DNA from: WS-2 sp964650245
GTDB lineage: Bacteria > Eisenbacteria > RBG-16-71-46
DNA: 6,586 nucleotides
NCBI GenBank assembly: GCA_964650245.1
Contig: CAZYQK010000155.1
Coordinates: 1-6,586, forward strand
Reading direction: 5' to 3'
Positions 1 to 6,290 of this stretch are shown piece after piece. The notes beneath the pieces are model-generated. The model was not told where the DNA came from and ran no database searches. It saw nothing but the letters and a program-made list of their open reading frames with translations. Each line of letters starts with the position of its first letter. The stretch's first letter is position 1. Position numbers and translations under genes: made by a program.

Positions 1-75
1 GGGGTTCCAGCGCCGGGTCTGATGCCCGAAGTGCACTCCGGCTTCGAGCAGGTCCTTCATGCTGATTTCGGCCAC
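1..75 (-). CDS. rpsB: 30S ribosomal protein S2, N-terminal fragment (cut by window edge)
   Basis: Only the first 25 codons are in the window. They read (GTG)AEISMKD followed by LLEAGVHFGHQTRRWNP, the highly conserved N-terminus of ribosomal protein S2, which binds the 30S subunit on the solvent side between head and body and is needed for S1 docking. I chose the GTG at 75 because a strong Shine-Dalgarno sequence (GGGGAGG, 81-87) sits 5 nt upstream. The in-frame ATG at 60 would drop five residues and has no such site. The frame is open to the edge. The gene lies 109 nt downstream of rpsI in the same direction, so it may be read from the rplM promoter, from its own promoter, or both. tsf usually follows rpsB, but that lies outside the window. 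Confidence 0.93.
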   Translation of the reverse strand, partial: MAEISMKDLLEAGVHFGHQTRRWNP

Positions 76-184
76 TGCTTCCTCCCCTGGGGTTTTGTCG
101 TCCGCCCGTTCCGATCTCGATGGCGCCCTACTCCGAATCGGAGACCCCGGCGCAAGGAACGGTGCGTGCGTGATGGTGCCGCGG
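76..184 (-). promoter_or_regulatory. rpsI-rpsB intergenic region; candidate structured rpsB leader
   Basis: This 109-nt gap holds a nested inverted repeat on the transcribed strand. CCGTTCC (162-156) can pair with GGAACGG (112-106). Inside it, GCGCC (153-149) can pair with GGCGC (127-123), and the tip is the palindrome CTCCGATTCGGAG (143-131). The loop segment GGGGT (148-144) is also complementary to ACCCC (93-89), which directly abuts the rpsB Shine-Dalgarno, so a pseudoknot or an SD-masking switch is possible. Ribosomal protein S2 is known to repress its own synthesis through the rpsB leader in enterobacteria, but I recognise no known leader family here. No T-run follows the structure, so it does not look like an intrinsic terminator. 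Function is inferred. Confidence 0.4.
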
Positions 185-583
185 CTAGCGCTTGCTGAAC
201 TGGAAGCGCTTGCGCGCCCCCGGCTGGCCGTACTTCTTGCGTTCTTTCATGCGCGGATCGCGGGTGAGCGCGCCCTCGCGGCCCAGCAGTCCGCGCAGCG
301 TCTCGTCGCCACGCGCCAGGGCGCGGGAGATCGCGAGACGCAGCGCCCCGGCCTGGCCCGCCAGGCCGCCGCCGTGCACCCGGGCGTCGAAGCTGTACCG
401 GCCCGCGGTGTTGGTGATGGTGAACGGCTGGAGTGCCACTCGCACCAGCGAGTCGCGCTTGAAATACTCCTCGGGCGTTCGTCCGTTGATGACGTTCCGT
501 CCGGCCACGGCGACCAGGCGCACGCGCGCCACGGCCTCTTTGCGCCGGCCGGTCTTCGGCTGAATCGCAGTGTCGATGGCCAT
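185..583 (-). CDS. rpsI: 30S ribosomal protein S9
   Basis: The product is 132 aa, the usual length for bacterial S9, a 30S head protein whose C-terminal tail reaches the P-site tRNA anticodon stem. Visible signatures are TGRRKEAVARVRL near the N-terminus (residues 11-23), the central block VHGGGLAGQAGALRLAISRAL (69-89), and the C-terminal TRDPRMKERKKYGQPGARKR then FQFSKR, ending in the invariant basic SKR tail. The ATG at 583 gives a normal N-terminus. Longer upstream readings of this frame run into rplM and are not S9. It lies 14 nt after the rplM stop, and AAGGGAG (593-587) gives a short-spaced ribosome binding site. The rplM-rpsI pair is near universal in bacteria and implies cotranscription from the rplM promoter. 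Confidence 0.98.
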   Translation of the reverse strand: MAIDTAIQPKTGRRKEAVARVRLVAVAGRNVINGRTPEEYFKRDSLVRVALQPFTITNTAGRYSFDARVHGGGLAGQAGALRLAISRALARGDETLRGLLGREGALTRDPRMKERKKYGQPGARKRFQFSKR

Positions 584-597
584 CGTCTCCCTTAGGG

Positions 598-1032
598 CTA
601 GGTGCGCGGCTCCCACGGCGTGGGCTGCTGCGCCGCGTGCGGATGCTCGGCCCCGCCGTACACTTTGAGCTTCTTCATCATCGCCCGGCCGAGCTTGGTC
701 TTGGGCATCATGCCGCGCACGGCCCGGGACACGACTCTGTCGGGATGCTTCTGCATGAGCTCGACGATCGAGGTCCAGCTCGCCCCGCCCGGATACATCG
801 TGTGGTGGAAGTACTTCTTGTCCTGCGCCTTCCTGCCGGTGAGCGCGAGCTTGCTGGCGTTGATCACCACTACGTGATCGCCGGTGTCCATGTGCGGAGT
901 GAAGATGGGCTTGTGCTTGCCCTTGAGCACGGTCGCCACCTGCGTGGCGATCCGCCCGAGCGTCTTGCCCGCGGCGTCCACCACCAGCCACCGGCGCTCG
1001 ATGTCGGCCGGCCGTGCGGTATACGTCTTCAT
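598..1032 (-). CDS. rplM: 50S ribosomal protein L13
   Basis: The product is 144 aa (the family is about 142), an early-assembling 50S protein that binds 23S rRNA. Diagnostic stretches are RRWLVVDAAGKTLGRIATQVA (about 13-33), LKGKHKPIFTPHMDTGDHVVVINA (about 36-59), TGRKAQDKKYFHHTMYPGG (about 65-83), and the L13 signature VRGMMPKTKLGRAMMKKLKVY (about 105-125), followed by GAEHPHAAQQP. The segment ASWTSIVELMQKHPDRVV is a mildly divergent version of the usual helix. The ATG at 1032 is set by a near-consensus Shine-Dalgarno 4 nt upstream. This is the first gene of its transcription unit, about 90 nt downstream of a strong promoter, with rpsI immediately after it. Confidence 0.98.
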   Translation of the reverse strand: MKTYTARPADIERRWLVVDAAGKTLGRIATQVATVLKGKHKPIFTPHMDTGDHVVVINASKLALTGRKAQDKKYFHHTMYPGGASWTSIVELMQKHPDRVVSRAVRGMMPKTKLGRAMMKKLKVYGGAEHPHAAQQPTPWEPRT

Positions 1033-1036
1033 TCCT

Positions 1037-1042
1037 TCCTCC
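1037..1042 (-). promoter_or_regulatory. Ribosome binding site of rplM
   Basis: GGAGGA lies 4 nt upstream of the rplM ATG and is followed by a second purine run (AGGA). It is a strong match to the anti-Shine-Dalgarno and fixes the rplM start. Confidence 0.85.
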
Positions 1043-1070
1043 GATTTTCTTCGCGCGCACGGAAAGACCC

Positions 1071-1107
1071 GCTCGCGCGCGACGCGGCCGCGCGCGCCTT
1101 CACGAGC
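1071..1107 (-). promoter_or_regulatory. GC-rich hairpin in the rplM 5' leader
   Basis: On the transcribed strand GCGCGCG (1097-1091) pairs perfectly with CGCGCGC (1081-1075) around a 9-nt loop. After a 6-nt bulge on the upstream side, GCTC (1107-1104) pairs with GAGC (1074-1071). The hairpin lies between the predicted transcription start (about 1122) and the Shine-Dalgarno (1042). No U-tract follows it. Rfam has an L13 leader from Firmicutes, and a similar autoregulatory role is conceivable here, but I see no sequence match to it. GC-rich genomes form such repeats easily, so only the pairing itself is secure. Confidence 0.4.
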
Positions 1108-1127
1108 CCTATCTGCAAGAAGCGACG

Positions 1128-1159
1128 CACGCTAGCACGGGTTTCGAAAGCCTGTCAAG
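1128..1159 (-). promoter_or_regulatory. Sigma70-type promoter of rplM-rpsI(-rpsB)
   Basis: A perfect -35 TTGACA (1158-1153) is separated by an 18-nt spacer from TAGCGT (1134-1129), which is preceded by TGC, an extended -10 (TGn). The expected start of transcription is near 1122, giving a leader of about 90 nt before rplM. The spacer begins GGCTTTCGA, a segment shared exactly with the recJ promoter at 6259-6290. The region between the maf stop (1228) and the -35 shows only short GC-rich inverted repeats and no convincing terminator, so read-through from the recJ operon into rplM cannot be excluded. Confidence 0.85.
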
Positions 1160-1227
1160 CCCGTGTGCCGTACTCGCGGGTCCGATCAGGCCACCGCGCT
1201 CCGGCCGGCGCTGGCCGCCGATCCGGA

Positions 1228-1821
1228 TCAGGCGAACTCGACCAGCACCTGACGCAACCGCGCCAGCGGCAGCCCGACCACGTTGGAGTAGTCGCCCTCG
1301 ACGCGGCGGACGAACTGCGCGGCGAGTCCCTGGATGCCGTACGCGCCCGCCTTGTCGAGCGGCTCCCCGCTGCGCACGTAGGCTTCGAGCTCGGATGCGT
1401 CGAGCCTCGCGAGCAGCACCCGGGTGCACTCGGCGGCGGTGCGCTGCTCTTCGCCCTTCACCACCGCGATCCCGGTCCACACTTCGTGGGTGCGGCCGTG
1501 GAGCCGCCGCAGCATGGCGAGCGCTTCGGCCGCGTCCGCAGGCTTCCCGAGCCGGCTGCCGCGCAGCACTACCACGGTATCGGCGCCGACCACCACGCTG
1601 CCCGAGCGCCCGGCCGCCACGCGCCGCGCCTTGTCGAGGGCGAGCGCGCGCACGCCGTGCCGCGGCTCCGCCTCGCCCGGCCACGCGCGGTCGGGCCCGG
1701 GATCGACCACGGTGAACCGCGCGCCCGCCTGCCGGAGCAGCGCGACGCGCCGGGGCGAGGCGGAGGCCAGCACCAGCGGCGCGCGGCCGGCGTAGAAAAG
1801 CGGCCCGGGCGGGCGGCTCAC
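1228..1821 (-). CDS. maf: Maf-family nucleoside triphosphate pyrophosphatase (YhdE type)
   Basis: This 197-aa protein matches the Maf/HAM1-like house-cleaning pyrophosphatases, which cleave nucleoside triphosphates to the monophosphate and PPi. Visible motifs are LVLASASPRR (residues 16-25, the phosphate-binding N-terminal signature), GADTVVV (79-85, with the conserved Asp81), LGKP (91-94), DKAGAYGIQG (156-165) and EGDYSNVVGLP (175-185). The DKAGAYGIQG form is that of the YhdE (dTTP/UTP) branch, not the YceF branch, so dTTP/UTP and modified pyrimidine nucleotides are the likely substrates. The enzyme is cytoplasmic. Some Maf homologues affect septum formation when overexpressed. The start is a GTG whose last two bases overlap the dtd stop (GTGA), with no clear Shine-Dalgarno, so translational coupling to dtd is likely. 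It is the last gene of the recJ operon. Confidence 0.95.
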   Translation of the reverse strand: MSRPPGPLFYAGRAPLVLASASPRRVALLRQAGARFTVVDPGPDRAWPGEAEPRHGVRALALDKARRVAAGRSGSVVVGADTVVVLRGSRLGKPADAAEALAMLRRLHGRTHEVWTGIAVVKGEEQRTAAECTRVLLARLDASELEAYVRSGEPLDKAGAYGIQGLAAQFVRRVEGDYSNVVGLPLARLRQVLVEFA

Positions 1822-2279
1822 GCGGGCCCCGTGCCGTGCGGCGGGCTCTCGATCAGCAATGTCACCGGGCCATCGTTGGTCAGCTCCACCTCCATGTGCT
1901 CCCGAAACAGGCCGCGCACGACCGGAACCCCCTCGCCCGCGAGCGTCACGCAGAAGCGCTCGAACAGGGGCTCCGCGTGCTCGGGCCTGGCCGCCTGGAT
2001 GAAATCCGGGCGCCGGCCGCGGCGCGTGTCGCCGTAGAGCGTGAACTGGGGCACCACCAGCGCCCCGCCCCCGGTCTCGCGCAGGTCGCGGTTCATGAGC
2101 CCCCGTTCGTCGGCGAAGATGCGGAGCCCCGCGACCTTCCGCGCGGTCCAGTCGGCGTCGGCCTCGCGATCCGTGAGCGCGGCGCCCAGCAGCACCACCA
2201 GCCCCGCGCCGATTTCGCCCGCCACCCTGCCTTCCGCGGTGACGCGCGCCCGCGTCACGCGCTGCACCAGCGCCCTCAT
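1818..2279 (-). CDS. dtd: D-aminoacyl-tRNA deacylase (DTD)
   Basis: The 153-aa product (the family is about 145) hydrolyses D-aminoacyl-tRNA, and glycine mischarged on tRNA-Ala, to recycle tRNA and keep D-residues out of proteins; it acts as a homodimer. It begins MRALVQRVTRARVT, a typical DTD N-terminus. The two active-site motifs are present: PQFTLYGDTRRGRRPDF (77-93, the SQxxT motif) and LTNDGPVTLLIES (133-145, the NxGPxT motif with the Gly-Pro pair that gives chiral proofreading). In the first motif the usual Ser is Pro (PQFT). The C-terminus carries an extra short PPHGTGPA tail. The ATG at 2279 overlaps the rel stop as ATGA, and its own stop overlaps the maf GTG. A longer reading upstream in this frame lies inside rel and has no DTD similarity. 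The upstream Shine-Dalgarno is weak. Confidence 0.96.
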   Translation of the reverse strand: MRALVQRVTRARVTAEGRVAGEIGAGLVVLLGAALTDREADADWTARKVAGLRIFADERGLMNRDLRETGGGALVVPQFTLYGDTRRGRRPDFIQAARPEHAEPLFERFCVTLAGEGVPVVRGLFREHMEVELTNDGPVTLLIESPPHGTGPA

Positions 2280-4495
2280 TCGCCGGGGTTCCCGCCCTCG
2301 AGCGGCGGCGGGGCGGCCGGGCGGATCAGCCGCTGGCGGCGGTCCACCCGCGACACTCCCTTCACGCGGCGGATCACGTTGATCACCTCCTGCAGCCTGG
2401 CCAGGTGCGGGACCTCGACCACGAACACGCCCCGCGCGGTCTGATCCTCGCTCGCCATGCCCGCGCTCTTGATATTGACGTTGGTCGCCGCGATCACCCG
2501 CGCGATGTCGGCGAGCAGCGAGGTGCGGTCCTGCCCGTACACCACCAGCCGCACCGGAAAGGTGTCGCCCACGCGCGCGTCCCACTCCACCGCCACCTTG
2601 CGCTCGGCCGCCACCTTGTCGCCGAAGGTGTTGGGGCAGTCCTGGCGGTGGACCGAGACGCCGCGCCCGATGGTGACGATCCCGATCACGGGGTCGCCCG
2701 GCACCGGCTGGCAGCAGCGCGCGAACGACAGCATGACGTTGTCGATGCCCTGGATGCGCACCCCGCCCGAGGGCCGCTTCGACAGCCCGAGCGCCTCGAG
2801 CGGACCCTTGGCGAGCCGCTCCGCGAAGCCCTCCTTTTCGGGCGTGAGCTTGCGCACCACCTGAGTGAGCGAGAGCTGGCCCTCGGCCAGCCGGGCGAAC
2901 ATCTGCTCGAGATCGGAGCAGCCCAGCCCGCGAGCGATCTCCTCGAGCGCGGGCTCGTCGAACTTGAGCCTCGCGCGCTTGAGCTCGCGCTCCACCATCT
3001 CGCGTCCCAGCGAGACGCTATCGGCGTGCCGCTGCTGCCGGAGCCAGTGGCGCACCTTGCTGCGGGCGCCCGCGGTGCGGGCGATCTGGAGCCAGTCCTC
3101 GTGGGGCCGGGCCTGGGGCGAGGTGATGATCTCGACCATGTCGCCGTTCTTGAGCTCGTGGCGCAGCGACACCAGCTCGCCGTTCACGCGCGCGCCCACC
3201 GTGCGCTGGCCCACCTCGGTGTGGATCTGAAACGCGAAATCGAGCGCGGTCGAGCCCTTGGGAAGGCGCTTGAGCTCGCGCCGCGGCGTGTAGATGAACA
3301 CCTCCTCCTGGTAAAGCGCGGTGCGCAGGAAGTCCATGTACTCGTCGTCGCTGGCGGTGCGCTGCCAGTCGGCGGTCTGGGCGACGAAACCGCCGAGCCG
3401 GGCGTCCAGCTCCTCGTCCATGCGTCCGCCCTGCTTGTAGACGTAGTGCGCGGCGATGCCGGTCTCGGCGATACGGTGCATGTCGCGGGTGCGGATCTGG
3501 ACCTCGACCATCTCCCCGCCCTCGTTGAGCACCGTGGTGTGGAGCGACTGGTACATGTTGCTCTTGGGCGTCGCGATGTAGTCCTTGAAACGCTCCGCGA
3601 CCGGCGTGAACTGGTCGTGGGCCACCCCCAGCGCCCGATAGCAGTCGTTGCGGGTGTGGGTGACGATGCGCAGCCCGAACAGGTCGTAGATGGATTCGAA
3701 GCCGCGTCCGTTCTTCATCTTCTGGTAGATGGAGTAGAAGTGCTTGGGTCGTCCCACCACCTCGGCCTTGATCCCGGCGGCCTTGAGCCCCTCGCCCAGG
3801 CGCTCCCGCACCGCCGACAGGAACGCGTCGCGTTCCTCGCGCTTCGCGGCCACGCGCTGGGTGATGTCCTGGTAGGCCCCGGGCTCGAGCGCCTTGAGGC
3901 TCAGGTCCTCGAGCTCGCGCTTGATGCCGGCCATCCCCAGCCGGTGCGCGAGCGGCGCGTAGATGTCGAGCGTCTCGGCGGCGATACGCTGCCCCTTGTC
4001 GGCTCTCAGATACTCCAGGGTGCGCATGTTGTGGAGGCGGTCCGCGAGCTTGATGAAGATGACGCGCAGGTCGCGCGACATCGAGAGCAGCATCTTGCGG
4101 AAGTTCTCGGCCTGCTCCGCCTGCCGGCTGTCGAAGTGGAGCCCGGCGAGCTTGGTCACGCCCTCCACCAGCCGCGCCACTTCGTGGCCGAATCGCTTCT
4201 CGACCTCCTCGAGCGTGGCCGAGGTGTCCTCGACCACGTCGTGGAGCAGGGCGCCCAGCGCGAGCGGCGTGTCGAGCCGGCCTTCGAGCAATTCGAGCAG
4301 GATCAGGCATACCTCGACCACGTGGGTGACGAACGGCTGCCCGGACTCGCGGCGCTGGTCGCCGTGGGCACGGTCCACGAAGTCGAAGCAGGCCGCGACC
4401 CGATCGCGGTCCACCTTCTGGGCGCGCTCGTCGAGCGCCGCGATCAGCGCGGCGCGCAGCTCGGGATGACCGGCGGCGGCGGGAGTCTCGGTCAC
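2276..4495 (-). CDS. rel: Bifunctional (p)ppGpp synthetase/hydrolase, RelA/SpoT family
   Basis: This 739-aa long RSH protein sets the level of the alarmone (p)ppGpp. The N-terminal HD hydrolase domain (about 40-200) has its metal and catalytic residues: His58, the pair His85-Asp86, Glu89-Asp90, and Asp152/Asn156 in KLADRLHNMRTL. The usual Pro after the first His is Val (THVVEV). The synthetase domain (about 240-350) shows GRPKHFYSIYQKM (248-260), DLFGLRIV (271-278), YIATPKSNMYQSLHTTVL (306-323) and EVQIRT (331-336). RFKD (302-305) is the RXKD form of bifunctional enzymes, not the EXDD of synthetase-only RelA. TGS (about 398-460), a zinc-finger-like segment with Cys594-Cys595, His616 and Cys620, and a C-terminal ACT domain (about 648-720) follow, the parts that sense the ribosome. 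The chosen GTG overlaps the recJ stop as GTGA. The frame stays open 303 nt further upstream, but that lies inside recJ and reads as Arg/Pro-rich shadow sequence. Shine-Dalgarno is weak, suggesting coupling to recJ. Confidence 0.97.
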   Translation of the reverse strand: MTETPAAAGHPELRAALIAALDERAQKVDRDRVAACFDFVDRAHGDQRRESGQPFVTHVVEVCLILLELLEGRLDTPLALGALLHDVVEDTSATLEEVEKRFGHEVARLVEGVTKLAGLHFDSRQAEQAENFRKMLLSMSRDLRVIFIKLADRLHNMRTLEYLRADKGQRIAAETLDIYAPLAHRLGMAGIKRELEDLSLKALEPGAYQDITQRVAAKREERDAFLSAVRERLGEGLKAAGIKAEVVGRPKHFYSIYQKMKNGRGFESIYDLFGLRIVTHTRNDCYRALGVAHDQFTPVAERFKDYIATPKSNMYQSLHTTVLNEGGEMVEVQIRTRDMHRIAETGIAAHYVYKQGGRMDEELDARLGGFVAQTADWQRTASDDEYMDFLRTALYQEEVFIYTPRRELKRLPKGSTALDFAFQIHTEVGQRTVGARVNGELVSLRHELKNGDMVEIITSPQARPHEDWLQIARTAGARSKVRHWLRQQRHADSVSLGREMVERELKRARLKFDEPALEEIARGLGCSDLEQMFARLAEGQLSLTQVVRKLTPEKEGFAERLAKGPLEALGLSKRPSGGVRIQGIDNVMLSFARCCQPVPGDPVIGIVTIGRGVSVHRQDCPNTFGDKVAAERKVAVEWDARVGDTFPVRLVVYGQDRTSLLADIARVIAATNVNIKSAGMASEDQTARGVFVVEVPHLARLQEVINVIRRVKGVSRVDRRQRLIRPAAPPPLEGGNPGE

Positions 4496-6204
4496 GCCAC
4501 CCGCACCGCCTTTACCTTGAGCTGGATCCGGGTTTCGCCTTGCCACTCGTTGCGGGTGGGCAGGAACAGCAGGTCGCAGCGGCGGGCGCGGGCGACCTCG
4601 GGCGCCCGGTTGCCGAGCCCGAAACCGATGGCGTCGGCGCTGCCGGATCCGTCGCGCAGGGCGAGCTTCAGGTGCTTGCCCCCGCCCACCCCGGTCGCGG
4701 AGTCCACCGCCAGATCGGTGGCGCGGAACAGGGGCTCGGGGTTGTCGAGGCCGTGCGGGGACAGGCGCTCGAGCCAGTCCGCCAGCTCGAGGTCGCACTC
4801 GCCCAGCCTCAGGTCGGAATCGATCTGGATCCGGGGGACGAAGCTCTCGGGCGAAAGGCGTTCGCGCACGAGCGATTCGATGCGCGAGCGCAGCTCAGGG
4901 AGCCGCTCGCGCCGGATCGTGAGCCCGGCCGCGAAGGCGTGGCCGCCATATCCCTCAAGCAGGTCAGCGCACTCGGCGAGCAGCCGGTTGAGATCCAGCC
5001 CCGGCAGGCTGCGGCCCGAGCCCCGGCCCCGGTCGCCGTCGAGTGCCACCAGCACCGTTGGGCGCTGAAAGCGCTCCACCAGCCGCGACGCCACGATCCC
5101 GATCACGCCGGGATGCCAGCCCTCCGACCACAGCAGTATCGAGGAGCAGTGGGGCCAGCCGAGCTCGGTCTCGACCCGCTGGGCCGCCTCGGTCTGCGCC
5201 TCCTCGTCGTAGCGCCGCCGCCGGTCGTTGTCCTCCTCCAGGCTCTCGGCGCAGGCGCGGGCCTCTGCTGCGTCGCGGGCGAGCAGCAGCCTCAGGCCCT
5301 GTTCGGCGTTTCCCATCCGGCCCGCCGCGTTGATGCGCGGCGCGAGCACGAACGCCACCTGCCCGCTGGTGATGCGCCGGCCCCTGAGACCCGCCACCTC
5401 GATCAGGGCGGTGAGTCCCGGCCGGCTCGATTGATTGAGCCGGTCGAGCCCGTGGCGCGCCAGCACGCGGTTCTCGCCCACCAGCGGCACGACGTCGGCG
5501 ATGGTGCCGAGCGCCACGACGTCGAGGAACTCGCGCGCGCGCTCGAGCCCGCCGCGTCCCCGGAGCAGCGCCTGTGCCAGCTTGAAGGTCACGCCGACCC
5601 CGGCCAGCGACTTGAACGGGTAGCCGCAGCCCGGGCGATGGGGGTTGACCACGGCGCAGGCCCGCGGGAGCGAGGCGGGCGGCTCGTGATGATCGGTGAT
5701 GACGATGTCGATCCCGGCCGCCCGCGCCTGCTCCACCGGCTCGATCGCGGTGATACCGCAGTCCACCGTCACGATCAGCGAGCAGCCGCGGCGGCGGGCC
5801 TGCTCGATCGCCGATTCCGAGAGGCCGTAGCCGTCGCGGGTCCGGTGCGGAATGTGATACTCGACGCTGGCGCCCAGGTCGGAAAGCACGGCGTAGAGCA
5901 GGAAGGTCGAGGTGATGCCGTCCACGTCGTAGTCGCCGTGCACCAGGATGCGCTCGCCGCGCTCGAGGGCGAGGCGGATGCGCTCGGTCGCGAGGTCGAG
6001 GTCGCGCAGTCCGGAGGGGTCGTGCAGTTCGTCCAGGGAGGGATCGAGGAAGTCGCGGGCCGCTGCCACCGTGGCCACGCCGCGGTTGACCAGCGCGTGC
6101 CCGACGGCGAGCGGAGAGCCCAGATCGCTCGCCAGCGACTGCGCGCGCTCTGGATCGCGGCGTGGGTGGAGCACCCATTCGGGCGAGAGCGGTGGAGCGA
6201 GCAC
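4492..6204 (-). CDS. recJ: Single-stranded-DNA-specific 5'-3' exonuclease RecJ
   Basis: The 570-aa product (E. coli RecJ is 577) degrades single-stranded DNA 5' to 3' in recombination, base-excision and mismatch repair. With the start used here, DHH-phosphoesterase motifs are HGDYDVDG (89-96), VDCGI (147-151), DHH (171-173) and GTIADVVPL (233-241). DHHA1 shows WHPGVIGIVASRL, GSGRSLPGLDL and GGHAFAAG (420-427). A C-terminal OB-fold (about 458-570) contains the DNA-grip segment around GLDNPEPLF. I chose GTG 6204 because AGGA lies 6 nt upstream and RecJ proteins begin just before the WVL segment. The frame extends to GTG 6261, but that codon overlaps the promoter -10, so an mRNA from that promoter could not include it. 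First gene of the recJ-rel-dtd-maf operon. Confidence 0.96.
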   Translation of the reverse strand: MLAPPLSPEWVLHPRRDPERAQSLASDLGSPLAVGHALVNRGVATVAAARDFLDPSLDELHDPSGLRDLDLATERIRLALERGERILVHGDYDVDGITSTFLLYAVLSDLGASVEYHIPHRTRDGYGLSESAIEQARRRGCSLIVTVDCGITAIEPVEQARAAGIDIVITDHHEPPASLPRACAVVNPHRPGCGYPFKSLAGVGVTFKLAQALLRGRGGLERAREFLDVVALGTIADVVPLVGENRVLARHGLDRLNQSSRPGLTALIEVAGLRGRRITSGQVAFVLAPRINAAGRMGNAEQGLRLLLARDAAEARACAESLEEDNDRRRRYDEEAQTEAAQRVETELGWPHCSSILLWSEGWHPGVIGIVASRLVERFQRPTVLVALDGDRGRGSGRSLPGLDLNRLLAECADLLEGYGGHAFAAGLTIRRERLPELRSRIESLVRERLSPESFVPRIQIDSDLRLGECDLELADWLERLSPHGLDNPEPLFRATDLAVDSATGVGGGKHLKLALRDGSGSADAIGFGLGNRAPEVARARRCDLLFLPTRNEWQGETRIQLKVKAVRVA

Positions 6205-6210
6205 GGCGGA

Positions 6211-6214
6211 TCCT
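6211..6214 (-). promoter_or_regulatory. Probable ribosome binding site of recJ
   Basis: AGGA, within CCCAGGATCC, lies 6 nt upstream of GTG 6204. It is modest in strength but is the best candidate in the roughly 50-nt leader predicted downstream of the recJ promoter, and it supports the shorter recJ reading. Confidence 0.5.
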
Positions 6215-6258
6215 GGGCCGGGGTGGACGGCGGCGTTGGCGATTCGCGAATTCGAAGC

Positions 6259-6290
6259 CACGCTAGCAGCGCGCTCGAAAGCCGGTCAAG
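6259..6290 (-). promoter_or_regulatory. Sigma70-type promoter of recJ-rel-dtd-maf
   Basis: TTGACC (6289-6284) and TAGCGT (6265-6260) are spaced by 18 nt, with TGC before the -10 (extended -10). The predicted start of transcription is near 6253. About 26 of 32 positions equal the rplM promoter at 1128-1159, including GGCTTTCGA in the spacer, which a sigma factor alone does not demand. The similarity between two independent upstream regions is itself good evidence that both are promoters. Confidence 0.83.

Noticed and set aside
122..158. Possible rpsB promoter TTGCGC with TAGGGC on the minus strand
   Set aside because: Spacing is 19 nt and both boxes are poor; it falls within the inverted-repeat structure and lacks the features of the two strong promoters in the window.
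1181..1233. Imperfect direct repeat, TCCGATCAGGC and TCCGGATCAGGC, near the maf stop
   Set aside because: Only about 11 matched bases, one copy overlaps the maf coding end, and no third copy is seen; likely chance.
637..2037. Open frame of 466 aa on the plus strand opposite rplM, maf and dtd
   Set aside because: It spans three identified minus-strand features including a promoter and shows low-complexity Arg/Pro/His-rich composition.
4496..4798. N-terminal extension of rel by 101 residues
   Set aside because: It lies inside recJ and reads as Arg/Pro-rich shadow sequence; the GTG overlapping the recJ stop gives a normal RSH N-terminus.
2405..5068. Open frame of 887 aa on the plus strand, opposite rel and recJ
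   Set aside because: Shadow of the GC-rich codon bias of the minus-strand genes: rich in His, Arg, Leu, Val and Asp, no recognisable domain, no ribosome binding site, and fully overlapped by well-identified genes.
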